A DNA stretch of 44,716 nucleotides. Origin: an uncultured Veillonellaceae bacterium (GTDB lineage Bacteria; Bacillota; Negativicutes; Veillonellales; Dialisteraceae). The notes beneath the pieces were generated by a model, which saw only the letters and a program-made list of their open reading frames with translations, did no database searches and had not been told where the DNA came from. Position 1 is the first letter of the stretch, and each line of letters starts with the position of its first letter. The position numbers and the translations under genes are program-made. The DNA is taken from the NCBI GenBank assembly GCA_949286115.1, contig CASEBK010000043.1:1-44716 (forward strand), read 5' to 3'. This document shows, piece by piece, positions 8,687-15,724 of the stretch.

Positions 8687-8692
8687 TATAAT
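8687..8692 (+). promoter_or_regulatory. Possible -10 box for the 8777 gene
   Basis: A perfect TATAAT, 85 bases upstream of the chosen start. No -35 element is recognisable at normal spacing, so support is weak. Confidence 0.35.
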
Positions 8693-8776
8693 AGGAAAAG
8701 TGATCCTTGAAGAAAACTGCCGGACATTTTTCTGGCGAATGGAGATATTTGTGTGTATCGGAAGAGAGGCGAGGGG

Positions 8777-9058
8777 ATGGACGAGCGATGGGAAGTGAGC
8801 GTGCGGAAGGAAGTCCTGCTCGAGGGCTATGCGGGCATTCTCGTGCGGTTCCTCGATTATTTTGAAGCGCATCACATCGACCCGGAGACGGCGGTGGGCG
8901 ACTCCGACGTGTTCCTCTTCCTGCAGGCGGTGGAGATCTGCCGCCATATTTCCGAGATGGAGACATTGGAGGAGATCATCGAGGCGGAGGGGCAGTTCAA
9001 GCTGCTGCGCCGCGCGGCGAATCGGCTGAATGGCTATCCGGTGGATGCGCCGGTGTGA
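8777..9058 (+). CDS. Small acidic protein of unknown function
   Basis: I do not recognise this gene. The product is 93 residues if translation begins at the ATG at 8777, which has AGAGG about ten bases upstream; a GTG at 8753 in the same frame would add eight basic residues. It is acidic and predicted helical (VRFLDYFEAHHIDPETAV, then VEICRHISEMETLEEIIEAE), with no signal peptide or membrane segment and one cysteine. The coding call rests on the open frame, a nearby TATAAT, and a strong terminator immediately after the stop. No informative neighbours point to a role. Confidence 0.6.
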   Translation: MDERWEVSVRKEVLLEGYAGILVRFLDYFEAHHIDPETAVGDSDVFLFLQAVEICRHISEMETLEEIIEAEGQFKLLRRAANRLNGYPVDAPV

Positions 9059-9065
9059 AGACATG

Positions 9066-9105
9066 AAAAAAGCCGCTGATCCTTTTGGGGGACCGGCGGC
9101 TTTTT
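9066..9105. terminator. Bidirectional terminator between convergent genes
   Basis: AAAAAGCCGC...GCGGCTTTTT, GC-rich stem flanked by As on one side and Ts on the other. It serves the plus-strand gene ending at 9058 and the minus-strand amidohydrolase ending at 9113. Confidence 0.85.
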
Positions 9106-9112
9106 GCGTGCC

Positions 9113-10288
9113 TTATTTCTGATCGAGGAAATCGAGAGCGAACTGGGCGTAGAGGGCCGCGCCCAGGGGGAGGACGTCTTCATCTACGTCGAAGGTGTCC
9201 GAGTGATGGGGCGAGGTGATGCCCTTCGCTTCATTGCGGCAGCCGAGCTGGCCGTAGAGGCCGGGGGCGGCGTCCATGTAGACGGAGAAGTCTTCCGCGC
9301 CCATCTGGCGCTCCATGGGGACGAGAGCATCCGGTCCGAGGATCTCCTTCGCGGCGCGGCGGGCGATGTCGTTCAGCTCTCTGTGCGCGTTGATGAGCGG
9401 GGCGGGGCCGAAGAAATAGGTGCAGTCCGCGGTGCAACCGTACGCTTCGGCGGCGGCCTCGGCGGTGCGGCGGATGAGCTCGGGGATGGTCTTGCGGAAC
9501 GCTTTGTCGAAGGTGCGGGTGGTGCCCACGAGCTCTGCTTCGGCGGCGACGATGTTGTCCCTGGTGCCGCCGTTCATGACGCCCGTGGTGAGGACGAAGG
9601 TGTTCTGCGGGTCGTTCACCCGAGAGACGAGGGACTGGAGGGCCATCACCACGGCGGCCGCGGCGAGGATGGCGTCCCTGCCCTGATGGGGGGCGCTGCC
9701 GTGGGAGGCTTTGCCGTGGATGCGGATGGTGAAGCGGTCGCTGGAGGCCATGCGCGGTCCGTCTTCGAGGTTGAACGTGCCGGAGGGAAGGAGGGACCAG
9801 ATGTGCATGCCGTAGATGGCGTCCACGCCTTCAAGGCATCCTTTCTCCACGTAGTGCCGCGATTCGGTGCCGATCTCTTCGGCCATCTGGAAGAGGAATT
9901 TCACCGTGCCGCGGATCTCATCTCTGTGGGCGGCGAGGAGCCGGGCTGCGCCGAGGAGCATCGCCGTGTGGCAGTCGTGGCCGCAGGCGTGCATCACGCC
10001 GGGGTTCTGGCTGGCGTAGGGCTTCGTCGTGTCCGCTTCCTGGATGGGGAGGGCATCGATGTCGGCGCGGAGCATCACCGTGGAGCCGGGCAGCGCTCCC
10101 CGGAGGGTGCCGATGCAGCCGGTGATGTCGTCGAAGGTGGTGACTTCGATGCCGTCCCCGCGGAGCGCATCTGCGATGCGGCGGGTGGTCTCTTTTTCGT
10201 GGCCGCCCAGCTCGGGGTGCGCGTGGAACCAGCGGCGCAGGTCGATGATATAGTCTTTTTCCTGAAGGGCCAGTGCTTTCGTATCCAT
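9113..10288 (-). CDS. M20 family amidohydrolase (second of a tandem pair)
   Basis: A 391-residue zinc-dependent hydrolase of the M20D type, which removes acyl or aryl groups from amino acids and includes AbgA/AbgB, hippurate hydrolase and HipO-like deacylases. It shows LRADIDALPI near residue 72, the metal-binding HACGHDCHT near residue 98, the catalytic Glu-Glu pair in QMAEE, and a C-terminal HHSD motif. There is no signal peptide. The ATG (10286-10288) shares one base with the stop of the upstream paralogue (TGATG), so the two genes are translationally coupled. A 71-bp stretch is almost identical at DNA level to that paralogue. Next to abgT, a para-aminobenzoyl-glutamate or N-acyl amino acid substrate is plausible. 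Confidence 0.92.
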   Translation of the reverse strand: MDTKALALQEKDYIIDLRRWFHAHPELGGHEKETTRRIADALRGDGIEVTTFDDITGCIGTLRGALPGSTVMLRADIDALPIQEADTTKPYASQNPGVMHACGHDCHTAMLLGAARLLAAHRDEIRGTVKFLFQMAEEIGTESRHYVEKGCLEGVDAIYGMHIWSLLPSGTFNLEDGPRMASSDRFTIRIHGKASHGSAPHQGRDAILAAAAVVMALQSLVSRVNDPQNTFVLTTGVMNGGTRDNIVAAEAELVGTTRTFDKAFRKTIPELIRRTAEAAAEAYGCTADCTYFFGPAPLINAHRELNDIARRAAKEILGPDALVPMERQMGAEDFSVYMDAAPGLYGQLGCRNEAKGITSPHHSDTFDVDEDVLPLGAALYAQFALDFLDQK

Positions 10289-11469
10289 CAGTTGTCTCCT
10301 TTCCCGCTGAGGAAATCCAGAGCGAAAGCGGCGTGAAGGGCCGCGCCGTGCCAGAGCAGACCGTCGTCCGGGCAGAAATGATCGGAGTGGAGGGGGAAGG
10401 CCGAGCCCGGCGCGGCCCCTGCCGTGCCCATGCGCGCGAAGATGGAGGGCACGCGGTCCATGAGGAGGGAGAAGTCTTCCGACGCCATGGAGGGCTTCAT
10501 GGGACGAAGGATGTCTTCGCCGAAGAGGCGGGCCGCGGCGCGGCGGGCCATGGCGGTGAGCGGGGCGTGGTCGTTTGCGGTGACGGGCTCGAAGGAGACG
10601 GGGATGAATTTGGCGGTGCAGCCGAGGGCCTTCGCCGTGTCTTCCGCGATCTGCCGGAAGAGCTCCGGCGCGCGGCGGCTCATTTCGTGGTCGAAGGAGC
10701 GGATGGTCCCTTCCATGGTGACTTCATCGCAGAGAATGTTGAACTGTTTGCCCCCGCGGACGGAGCCGATGGTCATTACGAGCGGATGGAGGGGATTGTT
10801 CATGCGGGAGACGATGGTCTGGAGATTGAGAAGGATGGCGCTTGCCGCGACGATGGCGTCTTTGCCGAGGTGGGGCGTGGAGCCGTGGGCGGAGACGCCG
10901 CGGACGACGCACCGAAGGTCCGTGCACGAGGCCATGAGCGGGCCGTCAGGAATGGCGAAGGTCCCTTCGGGGATGTCCGGCGCCACGTGGATGGCAAAGG
11001 CTGCGTCCACGTCGTCCGCATAGCCGTGATCGAGATAGTACTGCATGCCGTGGCCCGATTCTTCCGCGGACTGGAAGAGGAGCTTCACCGTGCCGCGGAG
11101 CTCGTCCCGGTGTGAGGCGAGGAGCCGGGCCGCGCCGAGGAGCATCGCCGTGTGGCAGTCGTGGCCGCAGGCGTGCATCACGCCGGACGTCTCGCTGGCG
11201 TAGTCCGCGCCGGTCGCCTCTTCGAGGGGGAGGGCGTCGATGTCTGCCCGGAGGAGGACCGTCCGTCCCGGCTCGGGGCCGGAGAGGGTGGCGATGAGGC
11301 CGAAGTAATCGGGAAAGGTCTGGATGGCATAGCCGAGGGGCGTAAGCTCAGCTGCGATGCGGCGGGTGGTCTCCGCTTCATGGAAGGAGAGCTCGCCGCG
11401 GCGGTGGAAATGGCGGCGCAGGTCCCGGATGTACGGGGCGAGCTGCGCGGCTTCGTCTCTGAGATTCAT
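10288..11469 (-). CDS. M20 family amidohydrolase (first of a tandem pair)
   Basis: A 393-residue paralogue of the following gene, with LRADIDALPL, HACGHDCHT and the Glu-Glu pair in QSAEES, so the metal site is intact. In E. coli AbgA and AbgB are M20 paralogues that act as a heterodimer and are encoded beside the transporter AbgT; the pair here may work the same way, which is inference. The start is the ATG at 11467-11469, preceded by AAAGGAG; a TTG 15 bases upstream overlaps that site and is rejected. A hairpin with a long T tract ends just before this ribosome binding site, so expression may depend on readthrough from abgT. Confidence 0.92.
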   Translation of the reverse strand: MNLRDEAAQLAPYIRDLRRHFHRRGELSFHEAETTRRIAAELTPLGYAIQTFPDYFGLIATLSGPEPGRTVLLRADIDALPLEEATGADYASETSGVMHACGHDCHTAMLLGAARLLASHRDELRGTVKLLFQSAEESGHGMQYYLDHGYADDVDAAFAIHVAPDIPEGTFAIPDGPLMASCTDLRCVVRGVSAHGSTPHLGKDAIVAASAILLNLQTIVSRMNNPLHPLVMTIGSVRGGKQFNILCDEVTMEGTIRSFDHEMSRRAPELFRQIAEDTAKALGCTAKFIPVSFEPVTANDHAPLTAMARRAAARLFGEDILRPMKPSMASEDFSLLMDRVPSIFARMGTAGAAPGSAFPLHSDHFCPDDGLLWHGAALHAAFALDFLSGKGDN

Positions 11470-11482
11470 AGAGGCTCCTTTC

Positions 11483-11513
11483 AAAAAAGAAAAAGGGACG
11501 GCAGGACCGCCCC
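11483..11513 (-). terminator. Intercistronic terminator between abgT and the first M20 gene
   Basis: On the minus strand GGGGCGG and CCGTCCC (11507-11513/11495-11501) pair across a five-base loop with one G-U pair, followed by TTTTTCTTTTTT. It sits 26 bases before the next start codon and would uncouple abgT from the hydrolases unless readthrough occurs. Confidence 0.8.
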
Positions 11514-11520
11514 GGAACTG

Positions 11521-13050
11521 TTACAGATGGATGTGGCCGCCCGGGCCGAGCGGGAGATCAAAGGTGACCCACACGCCGAGGAGGATGATCCACACCACAG
11601 CGAAGATGAGAGAATAGGGGAGCATGTTGGCGATGATCGTGCCGAAGCCCGTGTCCTTTTCATAGCGCTTCACATAGCCCAGCACGAGGGGGAAGTACGT
11701 GAAGAGCGGGGAGAGGGGATTCGTGATGGAGTCGCCGATGCGGTATGCCGCCTGGGTGAGAGCGGGGTCGTAGCCGAGGAGCATCATCATGGGCACCATG
11801 ACCGGCGCGAGGATGGCCCACTTCGCCGAAGCGGAGCCGATGAAGATATTGACGATGCACGCCACGATGACCAGACCCACCACGAGAGGCATGCCCGTGA
11901 AGTTCATGGACTGGAGGAACGCCGCGCCCTTGATGGCCAGCACCGCCCCCAGATTGGACCAGGCGAAATAGTTGGTGAACTGCGCGCAGAAGAAGCACAG
12001 GATGATGTACGAGGAGATGTCCTTGAAGGCAAGGGAAATGTCCGCGAAGAGGTCCTTGTCGTTCTTATATTTCCCCACGGCGAAGCCGTACACGCAGCCA
12101 GGCACGAAGAGGACGATCGTCACGAGGAGGATGATGCCCTGCATGAAGGGAGACGTATTGGCCATGATGGAGCCCGTCTTCGGGTCGCCCAGCACGGGAT
12201 CGTCGCCGATGCAGAGGAGGAAGATCACGAGGAGGGTGGCGAGCGTGGCCAGGAGCGCTTTGTTCACGGCGCGGCTCTTCTCCGGCGTGAGGCGGGTGAG
12301 CTCTTCGTCGAGCTCATACTTTGAGAGGTCCTGCCCTTCGAAGCGGGGCGCCATGATCTTTTCCGTCACATAGGTGCCTACGACGGAGAGCACGATGCAG
12401 GAGGCGAAGAGGAAATAGTAGTTGATGGCCGGGGAGGCGGTGTACGTGGGGTCGATCATGCGGGCCGCCGCTTCGGTGAAGCCGTAGGCGAGTGAGTCCG
12501 TCATGCCCAGCATGATGTTCGCCGAGAAGCCTGCGGCGACGCTGGCGTAGGCGCAGAAGATACCGAGGAGCGGATGCCTGCCCATGCCGAGGAAGATCAC
12601 CGCCGCTACCGGCGGGAGCACCACGAAGGCCGCGTCGCCGGCGACGTTGCCGTTGATGCCGATGAAGATGATGACGAAGGTCACGAACGCTTTCGACGCA
12701 TCGCCGAGCATCTTCTGCATGAACGCACCGAGGAAGCCGCTCTTCTCCGCGCAGCCCGCGCCGATGACGCACACCAGCACCATGGCCAGCGGTGCGAAGG
12801 TGGAGAAGTTCGACACGGCCTTGCTCCACATCTGGCGGAACTCGTCGAGGGAGAAGAGATTGATGACCTTGATGACTTTGTGCGTGCCCGGGTGCACCGC
12901 TTCCACGCCCATCGCGCCGAAGACCGCCGAGAGAAGGACAGTCACGAGCGAGAGGAGGATGAAGAGAGACACCGGATCAGGCAGCTTGTTGCCCACCACT
13001 TCCACGCCGTTTAGGAAACGGTTCATGAGGGACTTTTTTTGTGCAGGCAT
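11521..13050 (-). CDS. abgT: AbgT family transporter
   Basis: A 509-residue integral membrane protein, the normal AbgT length, with about a dozen hydrophobic segments. It begins with NRFLNGVEVVGNKLPDPVSL, a typical AbgT opening, and has GINGNVAGDAAFVVLPPVAA and GSASAKWAILAPVMVPMMML, which match the re-entrant and core helices of the family. E. coli AbgT imports para-aminobenzoyl-glutamate; other members export sulfonamides. Two M20 amidohydrolase genes lie downstream on the same strand, which supports import and cleavage of an acylated amino acid or folate breakdown product. The ATG at 13048-13050 follows AAGGAAGG. A terminator hairpin in the leader suggests attenuation. Confidence 0.9.
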   Translation of the reverse strand: MPAQKKSLMNRFLNGVEVVGNKLPDPVSLFILLSLVTVLLSAVFGAMGVEAVHPGTHKVIKVINLFSLDEFRQMWSKAVSNFSTFAPLAMVLVCVIGAGCAEKSGFLGAFMQKMLGDASKAFVTFVIIFIGINGNVAGDAAFVVLPPVAAVIFLGMGRHPLLGIFCAYASVAAGFSANIMLGMTDSLAYGFTEAAARMIDPTYTASPAINYYFLFASCIVLSVVGTYVTEKIMAPRFEGQDLSKYELDEELTRLTPEKSRAVNKALLATLATLLVIFLLCIGDDPVLGDPKTGSIMANTSPFMQGIILLVTIVLFVPGCVYGFAVGKYKNDKDLFADISLAFKDISSYIILCFFCAQFTNYFAWSNLGAVLAIKGAAFLQSMNFTGMPLVVGLVIVACIVNIFIGSASAKWAILAPVMVPMMMLLGYDPALTQAAYRIGDSITNPLSPLFTYFPLVLGYVKRYEKDTGFGTIIANMLPYSLIFAVVWIILLGVWVTFDLPLGPGGHIHL

Positions 13051-13091
13051 GGCACACCTTCCTTTCTGGTCCTGCGCCGCGCGCATCTTTC

Positions 13092-13143
13092 GCAAAAGAA
13101 AAGACGGAAAAGGGACCGCAGGAGCTCCGCGGTGTTTTCCGTC
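13092..13143 (-). terminator. Leader terminator upstream of abgT (possible attenuator)
   Basis: Stem GACGGAAAA/TTTTCCGTC (13135-13143 with 13103-13111) enclosing an inner ACCGC/GCGGT pairing, then TTTTCTTTT on the minus strand. It lies between the abgT promoter and gene, so it can only act as a conditional terminator. No known riboswitch, T-box sequence or leader peptide was identified. Confidence 0.7.
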
Positions 13144-13171
13144 TCTGGACACGATAATTTTTTACTTCTTT

Positions 13172-13200
13172 AGAATAGCGCAGCTGCCAGGGGAAGTCAA
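13172..13200 (-). promoter_or_regulatory. Promoter of abgT
   Basis: TTGACT (13195-13200), 17-base spacer, TATTCT (13172-13177) on the minus strand, giving a leader of about 115 bases. Confidence 0.75.
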
Positions 13201-13226
13201 GACATGTGGGAGAGCGTTCGGAGCAT

Positions 13227-13256
13227 GCAAAAAACAGGGGCCGCGAGGTCCCTGTT
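13227..13256 (-). terminator. Terminator of rpsT
   Basis: AACAGGGACC/GGCCCCTGTT stem with TCGC loop (13233-13256), followed by TTTTTTG on the minus strand. Confidence 0.9.
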
Positions 13257-13269
13257 CCTGTGGAAGAGA

Positions 13270-13620
13270 TCATTCCTTGTCTTCTTCCATCTTTTCCTTG
13301 TAAGCTTCTTTTTCCGCTTCTCTTTCTGCTTCTGCAGCTTCCTTGGCTTCAGCAGCCTTTTCCGCAGCGATGGCAGCATTTACGCGGGCATGAAGACGGG
13401 ATTTCTTGCGGGCAGCGGTATTCTTATGAAGTACGCCTTTGGAAGCTGCGCTGTCGATGACGCTGACAGCCGCCCGAAGAGCCTCCTCCTTGTTATCGGA
13501 GTTCGCAGCTGCGATCGCTTTTTTCACAGCCGTATGGATCTGAGATTTGACGGCAGCGTTCACAGCGTGTTTCGCTGCGTCTTTCTTCATGGTCTTGATG
13601 TTTGCTTTGATTTGCGGCAA
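13270..13620 (-). CDS. rpsT: 30S ribosomal protein S20
   Basis: S20 binds 16S rRNA early in small-subunit assembly. The core (PQIKANIKTMKKDAAKHAVN through KSRLHARVNAAI) is recognisable. I place the start at a TTG (13618-13620), giving the usual MPQIK-like N terminus; GGAGG lies eight bases upstream, whereas an upstream GTG overlaps that site. At 116 residues it is longer than the usual 85 to 90. The extra C terminus, from about residue 84, is almost entirely Ala, Glu and Lys, ending KEKMEEDKE, and is predicted helical and acidic. The gene is alone, with its own promoter and terminator. Confidence 0.93.
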   Translation of the reverse strand: MPQIKANIKTMKKDAAKHAVNAAVKSQIHTAVKKAIAAANSDNKEEALRAAVSVIDSAASKGVLHKNTAARKKSRLHARVNAAIAAEKAAEAKEAAEAEREAEKEAYKEKMEEDKE

Positions 13621-13659
13621 TGGTCTCACCTCCCGTCTTTTGCTGTTTCATACTTGGCT

Positions 13660-13688
13660 ATTCTATCATGCTTTGGCCGGTATGGCAA
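13660..13688 (-). promoter_or_regulatory. Promoter of rpsT
   Basis: TTGCCA (13683-13688), 17-base spacer, TAGAAT (13660-13665) on the minus strand. Confidence 0.8.
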
Positions 13689-13733
13689 GCCGCGGGGAGA
13701 ATTTTTTCGGCAAGGCCCGACGCCGCGTGCGCC

Positions 13734-13762
13734 TTGCCTTTTCCCAGCGGGGCAGATAAGAT
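13734..13762 (+). promoter_or_regulatory. Promoter of the acpS-nnrD group
   Basis: TTGCCT (13734-13739), 17-base spacer, TAAGAT (13757-13762), 42 bases before the acpS start. Confidence 0.7.
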
Positions 13763-13803
13763 ACAAATATAAAGATAGAGATCGTTTTATACTGGGAGGG
13801 ACC

Positions 13804-14217
13804 ATGTACGTCGGCATAGATCTGGTGAAGACGGAGCGCTGGGAGCGGCTCCTCACGAAATTTCCAAAGCGGGCGGAGGCCATTTTCACAGAGGCGGAGA
13901 TCGCCCACTGCGAGGGGAAGAAGGCGCATAAATGGGAGTCGTTCGCCGCGCTCTGGGCGGTGCGCGAGGCCGCGGGAAAAGCGCTCGGCATCGGCATCTT
14001 CGGCTCGGCCTGGCGGGACGCGCACGTCACGTGGACGAAGTGGGGCGCGCCGGTGCTCCATCTGGAAGGGACCTTTGCGCGGCGGGCGGAAGAGCTCGGC
14101 GTGACGGAGATGTCCGTCTCCATCTCTCACGAAGGGGGCATGGCGGCGGCGGTAGTGGTGATGCAGGGAGGCAAAAATGATACTGACGACGACAGAAGAA
14201 GCGAGAGCGCTCGATAA
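13804..14217 (+). CDS. acpS: Holo-[acyl-carrier-protein] synthase AcpS
   Basis: AcpS transfers the 4'-phosphopantetheine arm of CoA to a serine of acyl carrier protein, activating fatty acid synthesis. The 137-residue protein starts MYVGIDLVKTERW, where the early Asp binds magnesium, and has LWAVREAAGKALGIGI, matching the conserved helix with the catalytic Glu (Arg replaces the common Lys before it), and SISHEGGMAAAVVV near the C terminus. The start is preceded by GGGAGG. The last 41 bases overlap nnrD in another frame, so the C-terminal residues after about 123 are probably non-conserved. The pairing of acpS with the NAD(P)H-hydrate repair gene is common in bacteria. Confidence 0.92.
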   Translation: MYVGIDLVKTERWERLLTKFPKRAEAIFTEAEIAHCEGKKAHKWESFAALWAVREAAGKALGIGIFGSAWRDAHVTWTKWGAPVLHLEGTFARRAEELGVTEMSVSISHEGGMAAAVVVMQGGKNDTDDDRRSESAR

Positions 14218-15709
14218 GGAGGCCATGGAAGGCTACGGCCTGCCTGAAGCGGTGCTCATGGAAAATGCGGGGGCGGCCATCGTGCGTCTCGCAGGGGAAG
14301 AGCTGCGCTGGGACGGAGCGGACGCGGTCATCCTCTGCGGCGCGGGAAACAACGGCGGCGACGGCTTCGTGGCGGCGCGGTACGCGGCGGCGGCCGGCGC
14401 GGAAGTGACGGTGCTCTTCATGGGAAGCGCCGACCACATGGGGCCGGCGTCCCGGATGTACCGGCAGGCGGCGGAGAAGATGGGCATTCCCGTGGTGGAG
14501 ATCTCCCGCGCAGCGGAGGCGCTGCCGTACCTGGCGGGGGCGGATATCATCGTGGACGCGCTCATCGGCACGGGCATCACGAGCGCCGTCACCGGAGAAA
14601 AAGCGGCGCTCATCGCGCTCGTGAACGACGCCAGCGCGGCGGTGGTGGCCGCCGACGTGCCGAGCGGCCTTTCCAGCGATACGGGCCGCGCGGCGGGGGC
14701 GGTGATCCTCGCCGATATCACGGTGGCGCTCGGCTCGGTGAAGCGGGGGCACATGCTCTACCCCGGCTCAGAATACTGCGGCAAAGTGCTCTACGCGGAC
14801 ATCGGCATTCCCGACGCGGCGCGGGAAAGCTATCCGGTGCGGCTCATGGAGGCGGCGGACGCGCGGCGGCTCCTTCCCGTGCGGACCCGGGTGGCCCATA
14901 AGGGGACGAATGGCTTCATCGGGCTCTTCGCCGGATCGGACGGCATGGAAGGGGCGGGGCTTCTCGCGGCGCAGGGCGCGCTCTACGGCGGCGGCGGCAA
15001 GATCGCGCTCCGCACGGTGCACGAGGCGGCGGAGCGGCTCGCGGGCAGAGCGCCGGAAGTGATGGTGCGCGCTCTGAGCGAAGCGCCCCATTTCACGGCG
15101 GCCGACCTGCCAGAGGCGCTGGCCGACGCGGAGGCGTACGACGTGGTCGCTTTGGGCTGCGGCTTCGGTCGGGATGAAGAGACGCAGCGCTTTACCGAAG
15201 GCATGGTGCGGTCTCTGGCAAAGACCGTCGTGCTCGATGCGGACGCGCTCTACGCGGTGGCCGAGAGGAAGATCGCTCTCGAAGACTGCCCGGGGACGAT
15301 CATCGTGACGCCCCACGTGGGCGAGTTCGCCCGCCTGACGGGCCTCTCCGCCGGAGAGATCGAAGCGCGGCGCATCGACTGCGCACGGGAGTATGCGGCG
15401 GCGCATCACGTGGTGACGGTGCTGAAAGGCGCGCCCACGGTGACGGCCCTGCCCGACGGCACGGCGTGGGTGAATACGTCCGGCGACCCCGGCATGGCCG
15501 CCGGCGGTATGGGCGACACCCTGACGGGCATCATCGCGGCGCTCGCCGGACAGGGAATGGAAGCCGGTCAGGCGGCGGCCGTGGGCGTGTACCTGCATGG
15601 TCTGGCGGGGGACCTCCTCGCGAAGGAGACACCCGTGGGCTACAGCGCGTCCGACGTGGCGCGAAAGGTGCCTGCGGCGAGGGCGGCGGTCCTCCGGGAC
15701 CTCGTGTAA
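14177..15709 (+). CDS. nnrD: Bifunctional NAD(P)H-hydrate epimerase / ADP-dependent dehydratase
   Basis: This enzyme repairs hydrated NADH and NADPH. The 510-residue product fuses two domains. Residues 1 to about 215 form the YjeF-N epimerase with GAGNNGGDGFVAARY near residue 56. The remainder is the ribokinase-like dehydratase with ALGCGFGRDEE, VLDADALYAV, TPHVGEFARL and GGMGDTLTGIIAAL, which contain its nucleotide and catalytic residues. The start at 14177 matches the standard N terminus (TTTEEARALDKEAMEGYGLP) and lies inside acpS, so the two are translationally linked. A lipoprotein gene follows after 15 bases. Confidence 0.95.
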   Translation: MILTTTEEARALDKEAMEGYGLPEAVLMENAGAAIVRLAGEELRWDGADAVILCGAGNNGGDGFVAARYAAAAGAEVTVLFMGSADHMGPASRMYRQAAEKMGIPVVEISRAAEALPYLAGADIIVDALIGTGITSAVTGEKAALIALVNDASAAVVAADVPSGLSSDTGRAAGAVILADITVALGSVKRGHMLYPGSEYCGKVLYADIGIPDAARESYPVRLMEAADARRLLPVRTRVAHKGTNGFIGLFAGSDGMEGAGLLAAQGALYGGGGKIALRTVHEAAERLAGRAPEVMVRALSEAPHFTAADLPEALADAEAYDVVALGCGFGRDEETQRFTEGMVRSLAKTVVLDADALYAVAERKIALEDCPGTIIVTPHVGEFARLTGLSAGEIEARRIDCAREYAAAHHVVTVLKGAPTVTALPDGTAWVNTSGDPGMAAGGMGDTLTGIIAALAGQGMEAGQAAAVGVYLHGLAGDLLAKETPVGYSASDVARKVPAARAAVLRDLV

Positions 15710-15724
15710 GAGAAAGGAGACGTC

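Noticed and set aside
13051..13152. N-terminal extension of abgT from a GTG at 13152
   Set aside because: The frame is open but no ribosome binding site precedes that GTG, the codons cross the leader terminator hairpin, and AbgT proteins begin near the downstream ATG, which has AAGGAAGG.
13051..13171. Tetrahydrofolate riboswitch in the abgT leader
   Set aside because: Attractive because of the folate link, but I could not match the conserved riboswitch core; only a simple terminator hairpin is visible.
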